Shown here: in pieces, positions 13,401 through 24,600 of the stretch
Position numbering within the stretch: position 1 is the first letter of the stretch
Layout of the letters: every line of letters starts with the position of its first letter
Assembly (NCBI GenBank): GCA_004431415.1
Contig: QPMI01000445.1
Location: forward strand, 186,001 to 250,000
DNA length: 64,000 nt
From: Cyanophora paradoxa
Taxonomy: Eukaryota > Glaucocystophyceae > Cyanophorales > Cyanophoraceae
Reading direction: 5' to 3'
The notes under the pieces: generated by a model
Told to the model about the DNA's origin: nothing
Database searches by the model: none
What the model saw: only the letters and a program-made list of their open reading frames with translations
Made by a program: the position numbers and the translations under genes

Positions 13401-16400
13401 GCAGGCGGCCGCCCGGCCCGTCAGCAGCCCGAACGTCGCGATCGCGAGCCCGCCCATCCCCGCGCGATTTTTGCGGCCGGGGCCCCGCGCACTGCGAGAT
13501 CGGGCCGTAGGCAGCGCCACGCGGGCGGTTCCACGAGAGCTTCGCGCTGGAGCCCGAGGCCGAGTCCGGTGCCGCCGTGAGCACGATGTTCGAGCCAGGG
13601 TCGGACGGGATGCCAGCCGAGAGCGGGGCCGAGGCCGGGCCGGGCACGCCGCCCGCGCCCAGCGGCACGACTACCAGGCTCGTCACGCCGTCGCGTGGCA
13701 GGTCCGAGACACTCGTCGAGGTCTTGCTGCCCGAGACGGTGCCGACGGGGACGCCGTCCTTGAGGACCTGGTAGCTCTGCGGGGCGCCCGTCGCCGGCGG
13801 GCTCCACGAGAAGGTGCCCGATGCGCCGGCAGCGCGGCTGGATACGTTGGTGAGCTGCAGGTTCGAGGGGGCGGACGGGTTGCTGCTGCCCGCGCCGCCG
13901 GCGTAGGGCGAGAACGGGACCTGCAGGCTTCCCGGCCCGCTCGCCCCGCCCGCAGGCGAGAGCGGCACCACCGAGAAGACGGCCGGCGCCCCCGGCTGCA
14001 GGCCCGTCGCCGTAAACGCGTTGGTCTCGGCGCCCGTCGCGGGGACGGTCGCGATCTGCTGGCCGTTCTTGAGGACGGCGTACCTGCGCCTGGCAGTCAG
14101 TGCCGCCGCGAAGGCCCGCGAAACCCGCCCCGCGCACTGCGACACGGGGCCGTAGCCGCTGCCCTGCGGACTGTTCCACGCGAGGCGTGCGCTCGAGCCC
14201 GAGGCAGGGGCCGCCGTGAGCGTGATGCCCGCGCCGGGATCCGACGGGATACCCGCCGCCAGCGGGGACGACGCCGGGCCGGGCGCGCCGCCCGCACCAA
14301 TCGGCACGACGCTGAGGGTCGCCACGCCGTCGCGCGGCAGGTCCGAGACGCTCGTCGAGATCTTGCTGCCCGAGACGGTGCCGACGGGGACGCCGTCCTT
14401 GAGGACCTGGTAGCTCTGCGGGGCGCCCGTCGCCGGCGGGCTCCACGAGAGCGTGCCCGAGGTGCCGCCCATGAGGCCGGAGGAGACGTTGGTGAGCTGC
14501 AGGTTCGAGGGGGCGGACGGGTTGCTGCTGCCCGCGCCGCCGGCGTAGGGCGAGAGCGGGACCTGCAGGCTTCCCGGCCCGCTCGCCCCGCCCGCAGGCG
14601 AGAGCGGCACCACCGAGAAGACGGCCGGCGCCCCCGGCTGCAGGCCCGTCGCCGTAAACGCGTTGGGCTCGGCGCCCGTCGCGGGGACGGTCGCGATCTG
14701 CTGGCCGTTCTTGAGGACGGCGTACCTGCGCCTGGCAGTCAGTGCCGCCGCGAAGGCCCGCGAAACCCGCCCCGCGCACTGCGACACGGGGCCGTAGCCG
14801 CTGCCCTGCGGACTGTTCCACGCGAGGCGTGCGCTCGAGCCCGAGGCAGGGGCCGCCGTGAGCGTGATGCCCGCGCCGGGATCCGACGGGATACCCGCCG
14901 CCAGCGGGGACGACGCCGGGCCGGGCGCGCCGCCCGCACCGATCGGCACGACGCTGAGGGTCGCCACGCCGTCGCGCGGCAGGTCCGAGACGCTCGTCGA
15001 GATCTTGCTGCCCGAGACGGTGCCGACGGGGACGCCGTCCTTGAGGACCTGGTAGCTCTGCGGGGCGCCCGTCGCCGGCGGGCTCCACGAGAGCGTGCCC
15101 GAGGTGCCGCCCATGAGGCCGGAGGAGACGTTGGTGAGCTGCAGGTTCGAGGGGGCGGACGGGTTGCTGCTGCCCGCGCCCCCGGCGTAGGGCGAGAGCG
15201 GGACCTGCAGGCTTCCCGGCCCGCTCGCCCCGCCCGCAGGCGAGAGCGGCACCACCGAGAAGACGGCCGGCGCCCCCGGCTGCAGGCCCGTCGCCGTAAA
15301 CGCGTTGGTCTCGGCGCCCGTCGCGGGGACGGTCGCGATCTGCTGGCCGTTCTTGAGGACGGCGTACCTGCGCCTGGCAGTCAGTGCCGCCGCGAAGGCC
15401 CGCGAAACCCGCCCCGCGCACTGCGACACGGGGCCGTAGCCGCTGCCCTGCGGACTGTTCCACGCGAGGCGTGCGCTCGAGCCCGAGGCAGGGGCCGCCG
15501 TGAGCGTGATGCCCGCGCCGGGATCCGACGGGATACCCGCCGCCAGCGGGGACGACGCCGGGCCGGGCGCGCCGCCCGCACCAATCGGCACGACGCTGAG
15601 GGTCGCCACGCCGTCGCGCGGCAGGTCTGAGACGCTCATCGAGATCTTGCTGCCCGAGACGGTGCCGACGGGGACGCCGTCCTTGAGGACCTGGTAGCTC
15701 TGCGGGGCGCCCGTCGCCGGCGGGCTCCACGAGAGCGTGCCCGAGGTGCCGCCCATGAGGCCGGAGGAGACGTTGGTGAGCTGCAGGTTCGAGGGGGCGG
15801 ACGGGTTGCTGCTGCCCGCGCCAGTTTGGCCAGGCCCACCTGCGAACGGCGATCTAGACAGGGGGACCTTCAGGCTTCCCGGCCCGCTCGCCCCGCCCGC
15901 AGGCGAGAGCGGCACCACCGAGAAGACGGCCGGCGCCCCCGGCTGCAGGCCCGTCGCCGTAAACGCGTTGGTCTCGGCGCCCGTCGCGGGGACGGTCGCG
16001 ATCTGCTGGCCGTTCTTGAGGACGGCGTACCTGCGCCTGGCAGTCAGTGCCGCCGCGAAGGCCCGCGAAACCCGCCCCGCGCACTGCGACACGGGGCCGT
16101 AGCCGCTGCCCTGCGGCCGGTTCCACGCGAGGCGTGCGCTCGAGCCCGAGGCAGGGGCCGCCGTGAGCGTGATGCCCGCGCCGGGATCCGACGGGATACC
16201 CGCCGCCAGCGGGGCCGAGGCCGTTCCCGGCGTGCTATTCGGGTCGATTGGTACGACGCTGAGGGTCGCCACGCCGTTGCGCGGCAGGTCTGAGACGCTC
16301 ATCGAGATCTTGCTGCCCGAGACGGTGCCGACGGGGACGCCGTCCTTGAGGACCTGGTAGCTCTGCGGGGCGCCCGTCGCCGGCGGGCTCCACGAGAGCG

Positions 16401-16933
16401 TGCCCGAGGTTCCGACCAGAAATCCAGTTGAGACATTGTTGAGCTGTAGATTGGAGGGCGCAGACGGGGGCGTGACCGGTGGACCACCGACCTCGTCGGC
16501 GCCTGGCAGCACGACGACGTGATTTATCGGCGCAGCCCCCGGTAGCGACGCTCCTGTACTGGCGATAGACGACGCGTCGGATTTCCGCTGAGTGTAGTAC
16601 AAAATACCTGCTGCCGCTAGGAGAGCAGTCGCTCCGACTGCCACAGTAATCGGAATGACGTAGGGCTTCGAGTCTGAGCCTCCCGGGGAGGTCTGAGAAT
16701 GTGCAACGTGAGGTCGATTCGGTAGGCGTATGGGAAGCGTACACGCAGACCTCTTTGTCCGGCTCATATGTTTGCCAATAGGATGCCGCTGATTTCGAAG
16801 ATGTTGCTGCAGGCGCACTTGGGACAGAGATGCTTGCAACCTTAAGAGCACAAAGGTCAATTGCATTACCAACACGAAACATGCCGAGAAAGGAGCATAC
16901 GGTGAAGGTCGTCTGTTTCATCCAGCAAAACAA
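1488..16933 (-). CDS. giant single-pass membrane protein with ~40 fibronectin-III-like domains (multi-exon, frameshifts)
   Basis: The N-terminal exon (Met at 16933, 16921 or 16879) seems to end at ...YEPDKE before a GTCTGC donor and to resume after CTCAG at TSPGGSDSKPYVIP. This leads into one membrane helix (PITVAVGATALLAAAGILYY) with basic residues after it. Then two domain types alternate: A, starting SAPSNLQL, with SYQVLKDGVPVGTVSG, and B, starting LTAAP, with YAVLKNGQQIATVP. Both look like fibronectin III/Ig-fold sandwiches. About 20 A/B pairs can be counted, then more divergent domains at 1.5-2.9 kb and a stop at 1488. Each B domain is split by an intron starting GTGCGC and ending GCGCAG (54, 94 or 98 nt). 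Splicing restores an exon reading SQYGVLKNG, which parallels QSYQVLKDG of domain A. The last intron (GTGCGT...CAG, near 2.0-2.13 kb) fits the same phase. Likely role: cell-surface adhesion or scaffold, inferred only. Four one-base homopolymer differences (near 3870, 9033, 11540, 13206) break the frame. Confidence 0.75.
2900..13830 (-). repeat. higher-order tandem array, unit ~1395 bp (two A/B FnIII pairs)
   Basis: The same landmark recurs at 3354, 4748, 6143, 6849, 8244, 9637, 11032 and 12423. Spacings are 1391-1395 bp, with one of 706 bp, so a half unit was lost or gained between 6.14 and 6.85 kb. Each unit holds two A/B domain pairs. The two B types differ: one carries a 98-nt intron, the other a 94-nt intron (91 nt after a 3-nt deletion in units near 11430 and 12820). 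Units differ by only a few substitutions, which points to recent amplification or ongoing gene conversion. Confidence 0.9.
13790..16440 (-). repeat. 642-bp tandem array (membrane-proximal FnIII pairs)
   Basis: A landmark recurs at 14216, 14858, 15500 and 16163, giving spacings of 642, 642 and 663 bp. The 663-bp unit holds a 7-codon insertion in the linker near 15.83 kb. Each unit encodes one A and one B domain. The intron in the B domain is 54 nt (14084-14137, then about 14726, 15368 and 16031). It is a multiple of three without stops, so spliced and unspliced forms are both open. These units are clearly diverged from the 1395-bp array, which shares only the domain plan. Confidence 0.9.
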
Positions 16934-17010
16934 TTAAGAGCACGTTAGGTTTCCCAAACCACTTTTGGAAAACAGGAATTTTTAGCGCGCACCAAATGGT
17001 CGCTATCGTG

Positions 17011-18660
17011 TCAAATTTGCAGGGCGAGACCGTTATCGGACGCAAAAAGAGAGTTTATCGGAAACATGAACAACCGGCGCACCAGAACGCCCTTGCGTAC
17101 CACACTTGCTGCACAAGGAGTTAATGACTGTAGCGATTGCGACCTGGCTGTACTAGCTGTAAAGAATTTCCAATTTGGGCCAGTTACCCTGAATTCGGTG
17201 TCCGAGTTGTTCACCGCAAAAATGTCTTTCTCGAGATCTATGTCTCCACCGCATCTCTGCCAAGCCTTCTTCGTAGTGTTCCCTGTTAAAAGTTGGCGGT
17301 TGGTATCAAAGTCCGTGAGGAATTGAATAACAAAATAAAGGCAGCAACTCACAAAAGACAAACGCGAGCGTGGTGTTCGGTCTCTCGGTCTGATACCACT
17401 GCATATCGAATTACTGTCGGACTGCCTCTTCAATCAAGCAGTGCTTACAGGGAACGGAATTTCAAAGGTGATGTTTCGCGGAAGGTCCATGACCACTGTA
17501 TCGTAGACCACCACGTCGAGAATGCCGCCTGCCGGAGAAAACGAATGCGCAAGGCAATATTACTCTGTAATCCAAGAGTCAGTAATTCGAGCGTGGTGTA
17601 CCTACGATCGTTGCGCGCCCAACGATACTTCCACTGTCGCCCGCTTCAAAGCGACTTGAGTAGGGGTTTCTCGCCAGGTTTTGCAGGACGACCCCAAAGC
17701 CTAATAGAAATGAAATGAGAGCGATGCAAAATGAGCTTTGATATTTATTTTTTGCTATTTCCATCCTATGCCGCACATCCCACGTACCATCCCGTCCGTC
17801 GCCTCGAGGAGCAAGACCCCGTATTTCAGGCTGTGGGAAAAGCGTCACGTTGTGAAAGCATCCTCCTACATATAACTGGGTCTGGCTCGCACCCCTGGGA
17901 TGTACGCAGTAGCCGGTGCAAGGCGTTTGCTGGGGTTCGGCAGCGATGAAAATGGATACATATCTGAAGTGCGTGGAGCCTTAGAATGCAATATGACATA
18001 GATAAAGACTCTAGATCTGCTGGCGGGTGAAGCGGTATAGCTTTGAATCGGCCACCTCGTCTGTCCGTGAAGCAGATTTTGGCTGCCGTGACCGCAACTC
18101 TGTTTGCCGCTTTCTTGTCCAGCCCCTGCCATTCGCCAAATTAAATGCAAATCATCCACTGTATGCATTTGCGCAGACCTGCTTGCAGGTATCGCACTCG
18201 ATTGCGCTAAAAAGATGGCGACCGTCAATGCGAGTTCGAGAACGGTTCAATAGCTATAGGCCTATAATTACCGCTTGTGCATTCCCTTGATGACCTGCAA
18301 CAGCAAACGTTATTACACAGATTCATGTTGAACAGATAGTTGGCTCATACAAACCTCGTCGAGCTGAATGGCCATCGGGCTCTCCACTTTCTCGCCGCTA
18401 GCGCTCTCGTTCACAGCGAAGTTGTCGCTCGAAAGAACACCGTCCGCCGCAAGCGCCAACTATCCATAAATAAGTTGATTTGAATACGCCGTGCCAAAAT
18501 GGCAAGACAAAAATGAAGGGAGCTATTTCGCAAGAGCATCGGACCGTCCCAAGGAGGTCCTCCTGTCCCGCAATCGAGCACGGATCCATGCCTTTGACCA
18601 GGCGGGCCTGGCACCCAAAGAAAACGTCCTGAGACGATGGTGTACAGGTGCTGCGAGCGA
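17011..18660 (-). CDS. unresolved minus-strand exons, 3' part of the REJ-protein gene or a small separate gene
   Basis: I recognise no domain here. A minus-strand frame at 17.01-17.43 kb contains a coherent stretch (FDTNRQLLTGNTTKKAW and following). One at 17.58-17.85 kb contains a hydrophobic segment (CIALISFLLGFGVVLQNLA) that could be a membrane helix. One near 18.15-18.24 kb contains SAIECDTCKQ followed by a GTCTGC donor. Orientation, composition and donor type match the REJ gene just upstream in the reading direction. This could be its membrane-spanning end, as expected for a REJ surface protein, or an independent gene. Exon borders were not fixed. Confidence 0.35.
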
Positions 18661-18665
18661 TTGAT

Positions 18666-21600
18666 TCACGGCGCCGTTGAGCATGACATCGCAAGAACAC
18701 GCTCGCACCGACTGACGAGCTCGCTTAGCTGGTTGAACAGAGCAAGGACCGACAGCTTCTGATCCTGGGTCTGCTCCAGGTAAGGAAACGGTACACCCAG
18801 CAGGATGAAAAAGGGCTTCAAATCGAACCATGTCTTGTTGCGCGGACGCATCGCAAGCCTTGGTAATCATTGATTCAACGACGCTCCGCGTTTGTGGATC
18901 GTCGATCTTGTTAGACGCGTACGGATCTGAAACTCGTTCAATTTATTTTAGATCATATATACGTTTCTCGTAATCACCTTGGCTGACGGGAGGAAGGTTG
19001 CTCTTGAGTACTGGCGTCACGACGGACAGGATCTGCTCTGCGGGGAGGCTTGAACTTAACACATTCTTCGCGGCCTCAATCGACGCCTCTTTCGTGGCTG
19101 GCTTGCTGACGTTAGGGTAAAGCTTGCACTCTGGCAAGATTCTTTCGTCAGGGCAGATACGCATACAGCTCACGAAACATATTGTTTGCACCAACAACGG
19201 CGCCGTTCGCGTCGGCGATGATTCCGACGAGCGTCACTGGTAGTCCGGCCGGCAGCAGCACATCCAGTATGTTTGAAGATTCCTGTGGCGCCACAACCGG
19301 AACGCGCGTCCCGTCCGACTCAAGCCGCCGCAACGCGTATGTGAGCGGCTCTCCACTTGGGTCGCTTGCCGTGAAGCCAAGCATGGACACATTGAACTTC
19401 GTGATGAGCGCGCTGCCCTGGGCTGGATTGATGGTGCAGTTCCCAGCGGTTGGAGGACCCAGAATCCTCACAAGGACTTCGGACGTCACTGCATAAGAGA
19501 TCAAATTTGATTTTCAGAATCCCAACAGCTCGCAACTGTGCGCACCCGTCTCGTCCGACGGGGCCCCTGGATAGCGCGCGAAGCACCGAAACTTGTACGT
19601 TTTTCCAAGCTGGAGCGGAGCGCGATTGTCGGCAAAGAGGCGGAGGAAGAGATCCGCATTTGTTCCTCCAGCGGCAGTGTAGGTGCTAAAATCAACGCCC
19701 GCGAGCTCCGGCTCGCCAACAGCGTCGGACCAGCCCATCTCCGCCACGTTCACAAAGTTCGGGTCCGTCGGCACGCGGGCCATGCATCGAATCACGGCAT
19801 CACGGCTGGACGGGATGCGCAGTGGGTCCTTAGCTGGCGAGAGGCTCATCTGCAAGGTTATTAGAAGACATTAAAGATTGAGAATTTATTGGAAGACTGA
19901 CGTCGGTGGTAATGAGGGGGAGAGGTTTTTCCGTGACAAGGACGTGAACGAGGGTCTGATCCTCCGAAATGGAGCCGTCCGGGCAGCGCGAACGAATGTA
20001 GAGGTGCATGGTGTAGTTCTTGCCCGCCACAAGTCCCGCTGGGTGTGATTGAATACGTGTGCGTGCACAAGGTTGAGGTCAGTCCCATTTATACGTAATT
20101 GAAATCAATTACCAATTTTCTGCTCGGATGCCCCGGACCAGTCCGGAATCAGAGAAACGGTCTTGTTGATCGACGGTCTGCGGCGTTATGGAGCAGTTAT
20201 TACCGGGAGTCACATGAAAGAGAAACACGGAGTTGCGCACCCGAGATTGAACAGGCTCTGCGCGCTCTTGAAAGGGTCGAGGTACGGAACAAGCGACCAA
20301 GTGTACTCAAAGACAGCCTTTGCCGAGCAAGAGGGGTCGTAAGAACTGCGATCGCTCAACGTAACGTCTTGTACACGGAAATTGAAAAATGCAAACGTAC
20401 GGAGAGCTGTCAAAGCGGATTGGATATCGGTCGGGCACGATCCTGTAGCCTCCCGCAATAATAGCTTTAACAGCCGCAAGGGGCGGGAGGATGACAATGT
20501 CGCAACGCGTCGTATCAATGCTGTAACGGAGTCCGTGTGGTCGCGTCGAGTTGACCCGCAGACTGGGTGTGCACGTGTAGATTGCGTCAGCAACAGATCA
20601 AGCGAGGTATATATGTAAACTGGAAATATACGCACTACAGTGTCCAGTTTGAGTTTGCTACAAGTTGGGCTGCGGGATGCATGATATCATTCAAAGGCAT
20701 CATCGCTAAAAAGCATTCATTCTATATGTATATAGCGAACAAAGCATGAAAACGCTCACGCATGCCGCCTGATGCAAGAGCAGGGAGAATGCTAAGAGGG
20801 AAGCTCGGATTCGGCCCCCACTCAGCAATCACGTTGCTCGAATTGAAGTTCTCCTTCCAGGGCACGAGCCTCCAGAAGTTTGTCAGCGGTGTCGTCGGCG
20901 CGTCCGGCCGCGTGGGAGCGAATCCGGGGTCGTAGCTCGGCTCGCCCGTGATCGGAAGTGCTTGGTCAGCGGGGGTGGACTTCGTGAAGGGCCCAGCAAT
21001 GATTGCGATGACTTCGGGGACGGGCAGCACGACGATCACGCAGGTCGTGAAGTTTATGGAGTTCGGAATGCCTGTGGCCGCTGGGCGCGTGGTGTTGACT
21101 GCGCACGAAGACTCCTTTCAGGCATAGTGAAATAATATTATACATTCCGGAAGACGGTAACAAGCACTTACCCATCAGCCACAAAGTGTAGTTGCTCCTC
21201 GATCGAAATCCGGCTGTTTCGAAGACATCACGAATCTCAGAAATGGGATGCGCTTAGCAGTCGACAGCTTCTGCAGAAAAGAAAAGACTATGTATTTTTA
21301 TTCAAGGCTTGGGGCAGAGCGCACGCAGTCCCTGTGCGTCTTCAGCACGGAAAGAAATGAGCTTCTGGGGGCTCGGCCCGATCTGCTGGATGGCTCGCGT
21401 CGAGTTATAGGGGTCACCGAGCGGAACCAAGCGCCAGGTGTACTCCAGCACGGCATTTTCCTCCACCGGCTTCGACTCGTCATATGGCATCTCTACGTCG
21501 AAGGACGGGGAGCCGTCGATGGGGAGCGCGGGCCGCAGGGCGAGGTCGAGGATCTTGGGGTTCTCGTACGCGATGATTGCTATAACGCCACGATGCGGAG

Positions 21601-24600
21601 GGCATGGATTCGTAATATTCACATTGTTGGACCTGGCCTCGCGCCAGCCGAATCGGTTCAGCACGTAAAGAACGAATCGGTGGGTCCCGAACGAGTGACA
21701 CCGCCGTGGATCAATGAACGCTCTGGTCACTTCCTGTTCTACGGCATCGGGATTGATGGGGTCGTAAACTGTTACGTTCCGTTCGACGTTCCCGTCAGGG
21801 CTCATCTGTGCACACATGTAATTCGGTCAAACAGGCCAAAGCTCGATCGAGAGAGCTCGACCGTTACCCACTTTTTGAAGAATTCCAAAGTACTGCAGCA
21901 CTGGAAACCTTGGATTGGTCCACGTGGCTCTTGAGAGCGTTAAGTTGACACCCGCCGCTGATCACGAGCATCGAATTTGAAGTCAACGTTCGAACACAAA
22001 CTAAGCAGAAGTGCAACCTGCAATTGCACTTACGCATGAACGGATCGGAATAGTTTTCTGCAGTGCCCTCTTTGAATACAATAGAGTAGCTGAAAGTGAT
22101 GCGCTCCCCGGGCTGGATTCTGCTGGTTTTCGCTTCTTCGAAATCGAACATAATCGTCTGCGCGAAAAATGAAGGTATAAATCAGATCAAACCATCGTCA
22201 AAATCGTGACCTCGAGAGATAATTAAAACGAACAAGCTTGTAATCCCCCGTGACCGTCGCTCCGACCGTCGCGTAAGGCACGTGAAGCGCTTTTTGTTCG
22301 GGAACGCCCCCTTGCCAACTCGTGAGGGCCCAAGGCGGATTCGCGAAGCCAGACGAAAATCCTGGAGCGTTTGTTGGGTTGTTTGTGTATTCACGCCCGT
22401 AGAACACTCGCGAGCTGTCATCTAAGGACGGCAGGTTGAGTATGCTGATCGATATCGCAAACAAATTATTGAGAATCGCCGGACCGGTTGAAACGTAGCC
22501 CACAAAGCAGCGGTCTAGATACCGTCCCTTTGCCCCGACGGAGGCGACGTTTCCAGAAGCCCCTGAACAGATGCGTCGATGGGTTTATCATGCGACGCTG
22601 ACTCGAAAATCAAAAGTATGTCGAACCCGGAAGGCGCGACGCAGCCACCTGGGAGTAGACTTTATTCTACCGAGGAGAGATTATTTTAAAACAAAGCAGC
22701 GAAAAGCGAGTGAAGATCAAAGAGCAAATTCAACCTGAGTCGCTGCGCAGAGCAAGTTTGAAGTCAAAGTGAGCTCAAATTGCAGGTGTTAGAGCTTATC
22801 AATAAAGGCAATTGAAGTCTATGCAACGGAGAGGTCGCTGCTCTCAGAGCAGCTCGATGATTGAGAAGCAGCGACGGTATTGGAATACGTAGCCGCGCAT
22901 GCTCGCAGAGCGAGTTATAATTATATAAAATTATGATCAAGAGCAGTAAAGGAAAAGGGCGCCAACGTTCTACCCACGCGTCCTCCTTCAAAATGCAAGC
23001 GCACCGTAGAGGTCTGCTCGGCACAAGGAGGAGAGCGCATAAGAGTTTGCTTCTGTTTAAAAACGTAAAGGTCATAATCGCACCTCCTCCGGCGGAAAGT
23101 TCTTCATTTTGCCTCGCAGGACCCCTACAATAGCGACGTTGGTGAAGTTGGCGATAGTATATATTGCGTAATATTCCGAACCAGTATGTTTTGCTAAAGA
23201 ATGTTGCCGTGTCGGCCGTTTCTTCAGGCTCTCCAGCCGTGGTCCCGAATTGAGAGTCCTGATCTGCTGCAGGTTTAGTTTGGTCGAGCTGTTTTCACAC
23301 ACAACCTCAGTCACCAGGGTCGACCTCTCTGCACGTGTATTTCATCATAAGTAAAAGCTAAAAGAGCGGACGGGATGATACGAGCCAGTACTAGTAGCAC
23401 CTGAGATAATAAGGAACGTAAGCGGGAGCAGTCCCCTCATTTTTGATTTCAACATCGATGTAGACTGCTCACAGGTTTAAAGTTGATCACGAGTACTCGA
23501 TAGCAGCAAAAAAACGCACTGATCATGTCGGTCATGTCAGTCACGAGGTGGGTGTGCGTGAATGAAACAAGGGAATTGTGGTCGACGGCTTTATGGATCA
23601 CGGTGACTCCCAAATCGTCGACTGACTTGGACACAATGCTTCCCTTGAGAGCCGTTGAGTTTGCTCCGGAGTAAGCTGAAACGGCAGAGACGGTAGACTA
23701 GTCAGCCGATGGTTTTAGCCAGATGCGGCAAGAAGCGGAAATCAGGTACTGGTGCTTTCGAAGAACTGGCACTGTCCATGCGCTTGTGATCCCGGATTCA
23801 CTCTCGCATCGCAACTGACATTCCTTCGTAGCCCTGTAGAGGAAGTCCATGGCCATCCACAGATATCGCGATCGATCAGCGTGCGTCGCAACCCCGCCTT
23901 CTCTACAAATTTAGGGACAAAGCGCGCTGCTTACCATGCTTTGATACAGAAACCATGAAACGAGCACAGTGAGTTCGCAGATCGCAAGCGCGCATCGCGC
24001 GTCCGCACAAAATGATGCACTCACATTCCCAAAGCCCTGCGTGTAAGCCCTATCAGCTCGGCACAACACCAGCGGAAGGTTCGCATCACCTTTCCGTTGA
24101 CCATGGTTCCCCACTAGCGCGTTTGGACGTTAGCGAAAAAACAAGCGAGCGATCGCGGTATAACGCGACCGCGGATGCACCCCCTCATACGGAGTTCCTG
24201 GCTGCTCTCAAGTAAATAACGCGCACGCACAAAATCGAAATAACAGTGATATCAATGAACGTTTGCACACCACAAAGTAATCCCTGCGCGCAATGGAGGA
24301 AGCAAAATTAAAACCGAGCACTGGATCTTTTCAATTCTGCTGCGGTGCACGCGCGCGTACCCGCAAACGGCAATCTGCCGGCCTTTCATCCATCCCTTCC
24401 CAGTGGCCTTGTCAAGCGTTGAGACATCGGGAATGTAATTGTCCCAGTCGGGCCACGCTGAAGGAAAGCGCATCGGCTTGAAATAACGATCACAGGTATA
24501 CGATATCTACACGAAAAAGCGCAGACTAACGCACAATTCCAGCCTGCGGACCGAAATTTGTGAGCGGAAATGCGTCATAGCAGCAAAGGGAATCAAAAAG

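Noticed and set aside
2632-15630. Many long plus-strand open frames inside the FnIII array
   Set aside because: They repeat with the minus-strand units, are Arg/Gly/Ala-rich shadows of GC-rich codons, and show no domain.
2900-16440. CRISPR-like or other short-spaced regular repeat array
   Set aside because: Units are 642-1395 bp, coding, and without short unique spacers.
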